Of a DNA stretch of 6,454 nt, positions 5,117 through 6,454 are shown piece after piece (position 1 is the stretch's first letter; each line of letters starts with the position of its first letter). The stretch covers positions 2,603 to 9,056 of the forward strand of contig MAXR01000132.1 of the NCBI GenBank assembly GCA_001751155.1, in the 5' to 3' direction. Below the pieces are notes generated by a model, which had not been told where the DNA came from, did not search any database, and saw nothing but the letters and a program-made list of their open reading frames with translations. The DNA comes from Desulfuromonadales bacterium C00003068 (GTDB lineage: Bacteria; Desulfobacterota; Desulfuromonadia; Desulfuromonadales; Desulfuromonadaceae). The translations under genes and the position numbers were made by a program.

Positions 5117-6454
5117 TCAATAAAATTGCTGCAATTGCTTTTTAGCGTCACGCAGCAACTGATAATCATCGCTACGCTCTAAAACAATACTCAATTTGAA
5201 GTCAGGTGACAAACTATACTGCTCTGGGGCGGTTTGAATCAGATGTAAAATCTTTTCAGGAGCCACGGTGGTTGTCGCATGGAAACCGAAGGTTAAGCGG
5301 CGGCCATCATACTCAGCAAAGTCGATACGTAGACGCTTCAGATGAACGCGTAGCTTCATCAGCTCTAACAACAATTTCCCCGGTTCGGGTAACGCGCCGT
5401 AACGATCTTGAAGTTCATCGATGGCATCATAGATCTGCTCATCCTGTTCCGCAGCAGCCAATTTTTTATAAAACACTAAGCGTTGATTGGGATCAACGAC
5501 ATAATTGTCGGGTAAGTACGCTGCCATGCGCAAACGAATTTCAGGATCGATCCGCCCCTCTTTCTCTTGCCCTTTAAGCTCTTGGATGGTCTCTTCGAGC
5601 AGTTCAGTGTACATCTCAAAACCGATGGCAACAATCTGCCCAGCTTGACGACCACCAAGAAGGTCTCCCGCGCCACGTAATTCTAAATCGTGATTGGCCA
5701 CCCGAAAACCAGCACCCAGCTCCGTCAAGTCTTGCAAAACTTGTAAACGTGAGCGGGCATCCTTTGTCAAAGTGCTTTCACCCGGTATAAGGAGATAGGC
5801 GTAACCGCGATTTTTGCTGCGCCCGACGCGGCCGCGTAGCTGATAGAGCTGCGACAAGCCAAAACAATCGGCTCGATTGATAATTATGGTGTTCGCTCGT
5901 GAGATATCGAGACCATTTTCGATAATAGTGCTGGCAACAAGGACGTTGGTCTCACCATCAATAAAACTGAGCATCACCCTCTCAAGTTCTTTTTCACCCA
6001 TCTGGCCGTGGCCGACAGCAATTTTCGCTTCGGGGACCAATGTGCGTAAAAATTCTGCCATGGCTACGATCGACTTAACCCGATTGTGAACAAAATAGAC
6101 CTGGCCGCCTCGTTGCAACTCACGCATGATGGCGCTGCGAATCAAATCATCATCAAAGCGAGTGACGTAGGTTCGAATCGCTAAGCGATCCACCGGCGGG
6201 GTGTCGATAATTGACATGTCACGCATGCCAATCATCCCCATATTGAGAGTGCGAGGGATCGGTGTTGCACTCAGGGTTAGCATCGCCACCTGAGCGCGCA
6301 TTTTTTTTAAGCGTTCTTTGTGGGAAACTCCGAAACGCTGCTCTTCATCAATGATGACTAAGCCGAGATCTTTAAAATGGATATCGCGTTGAAGCAAGCG
6401 GTGGGTGCCAATGACAACATCGACAGAACCATCGGCCAAGCCAGCGATCACTTT
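5117..6454 (-). CDS. mfd: Transcription-repair coupling factor Mfd (C-terminal 445 residues)
   Basis: Cytoplasmic DNA translocase that pushes stalled RNA polymerase off lesions and recruits UvrA for nucleotide excision repair. Only the C-terminal part is here; the frame is open to the right edge and the full protein is usually about 1,150 residues. Numbering the fragment from its first codon, the RecG/Mfd helicase motifs are all intact: GTHRLL (17-22), the DEEQ box (36-39), SATPIPRT (62-69), STIIENGLDIS (175-185) and QLYQLRGRVGRS (202-213). The translocation segment after them contains GAGFRVANHDLELRGAGDL (247-265). The C-terminal TRCF/D7 domain, which holds UvrA binding in check, spans about 305-400, followed by a short tail. 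The stop is TGA at 5117-5119. Nothing in the visible part is degenerate or broken. Confidence 0.98.
   Translation of the reverse strand, partial: KVIAGLADGSVDVVIGTHRLLQRDIHFKDLGLVIIDEEQRFGVSHKERLKKMRAQVAMLTLSATPIPRTLNMGMIGMRDMSIIDTPPVDRLAIRTYVTRFDDDLIRSAIMRELQRGGQVYFVHNRVKSIVAMAEFLRTLVPEAKIAVGHGQMGEKELERVMLSFIDGETNVLVASTIIENGLDISRANTIIINRADCFGLSQLYQLRGRVGRSKNRGYAYLLIPGESTLTKDARSRLQVLQDLTELGAGFRVANHDLELRGAGDLLGGRQAGQIVAIGFEMYTELLEETIQELKGQEKEGRIDPEIRLRMAAYLPDNYVVDPNQRLVFYKKLAAAEQDEQIYDAIDELQDRYGALPEPGKLLLELMKLRVHLKRLRIDFAEYDGRRLTFGFHATTTVAPEKILHLIQTAPEQYSLSPDFKLSIVLERSDDYQLLRDAKKQLQQFY

Noticed and set aside
6394..6410. TGGCAC followed by TTGC on the minus strand, resembling a sigma-54 -24/-12 promoter
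   Set aside because: The spacing is two bases too long for the consensus and the site lies in the conserved GTHRLL codons of mfd, so protein coding explains it.

Overview
The window holds six protein genes, all on the minus strand, in two transcription blocks separated by one clear terminator. By eye the base composition is in the mid-40s percent GC. The genes point to a Gram-negative bacterium: there is a beta-barrel outer-membrane protein, a periplasmic SurA/PpiC-type chaperone and a sigma-54 (NtrC-family) response regulator. An mfd gene followed directly by a periplasmic prolyl isomerase, next to an AtoS/ZraS-like kinase with an NtrC-like regulator, reminds me of Desulfuromonadales/Geobacter-type genomes. 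That assignment is inference and only moderately secure.

Right block (transcribed first, 6454 down to about 4061): the C-terminal 445 residues of Mfd, the transcription-repair coupling factor, cut by the window edge. After a 76-base gap comes a 303-residue secreted parvulin-type peptidyl-prolyl isomerase/chaperone. The block ends in a strong intrinsic terminator with a 12-bp stem and a U7 tract.

Left block (about 3985 down to 1, continuing off the edge): a sigma-70-like promoter lies just past the terminator and is overlaid by repeated TTGTCGA motifs, including a perfect 10-bp palindrome in the -35/-10 spacer. It drives four tightly coupled genes: a 323-residue predicted beta-barrel outer-membrane protein, a 131-residue secreted protein with an OB-like core and a basic Arg/Ser tail, a membrane histidine kinase with a large periplasmic sensor domain, and a sigma-54-dependent response regulator cut by the left edge before its DNA-binding domain. 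Every junction in the block is an overlap (25, 1 and 4 bases), which suggests translational coupling and a joint function.

The most interesting content is this four-gene cluster. It reads as a candidate envelope-signalling module in which an outer-membrane barrel and a small periplasmic protein are co-expressed with a periplasm-sensing kinase and its transcriptional activator. The putative operator at the promoter, a hairpin that could mask the regulator's ribosome binding site, and a divergent ATP-binding G1 box in the kinase are the specific sequence details worth following. No tRNA, rRNA, CRISPR array, insertion sequence or prophage sign was seen, and no stretch over 300 bases lacks a gene.
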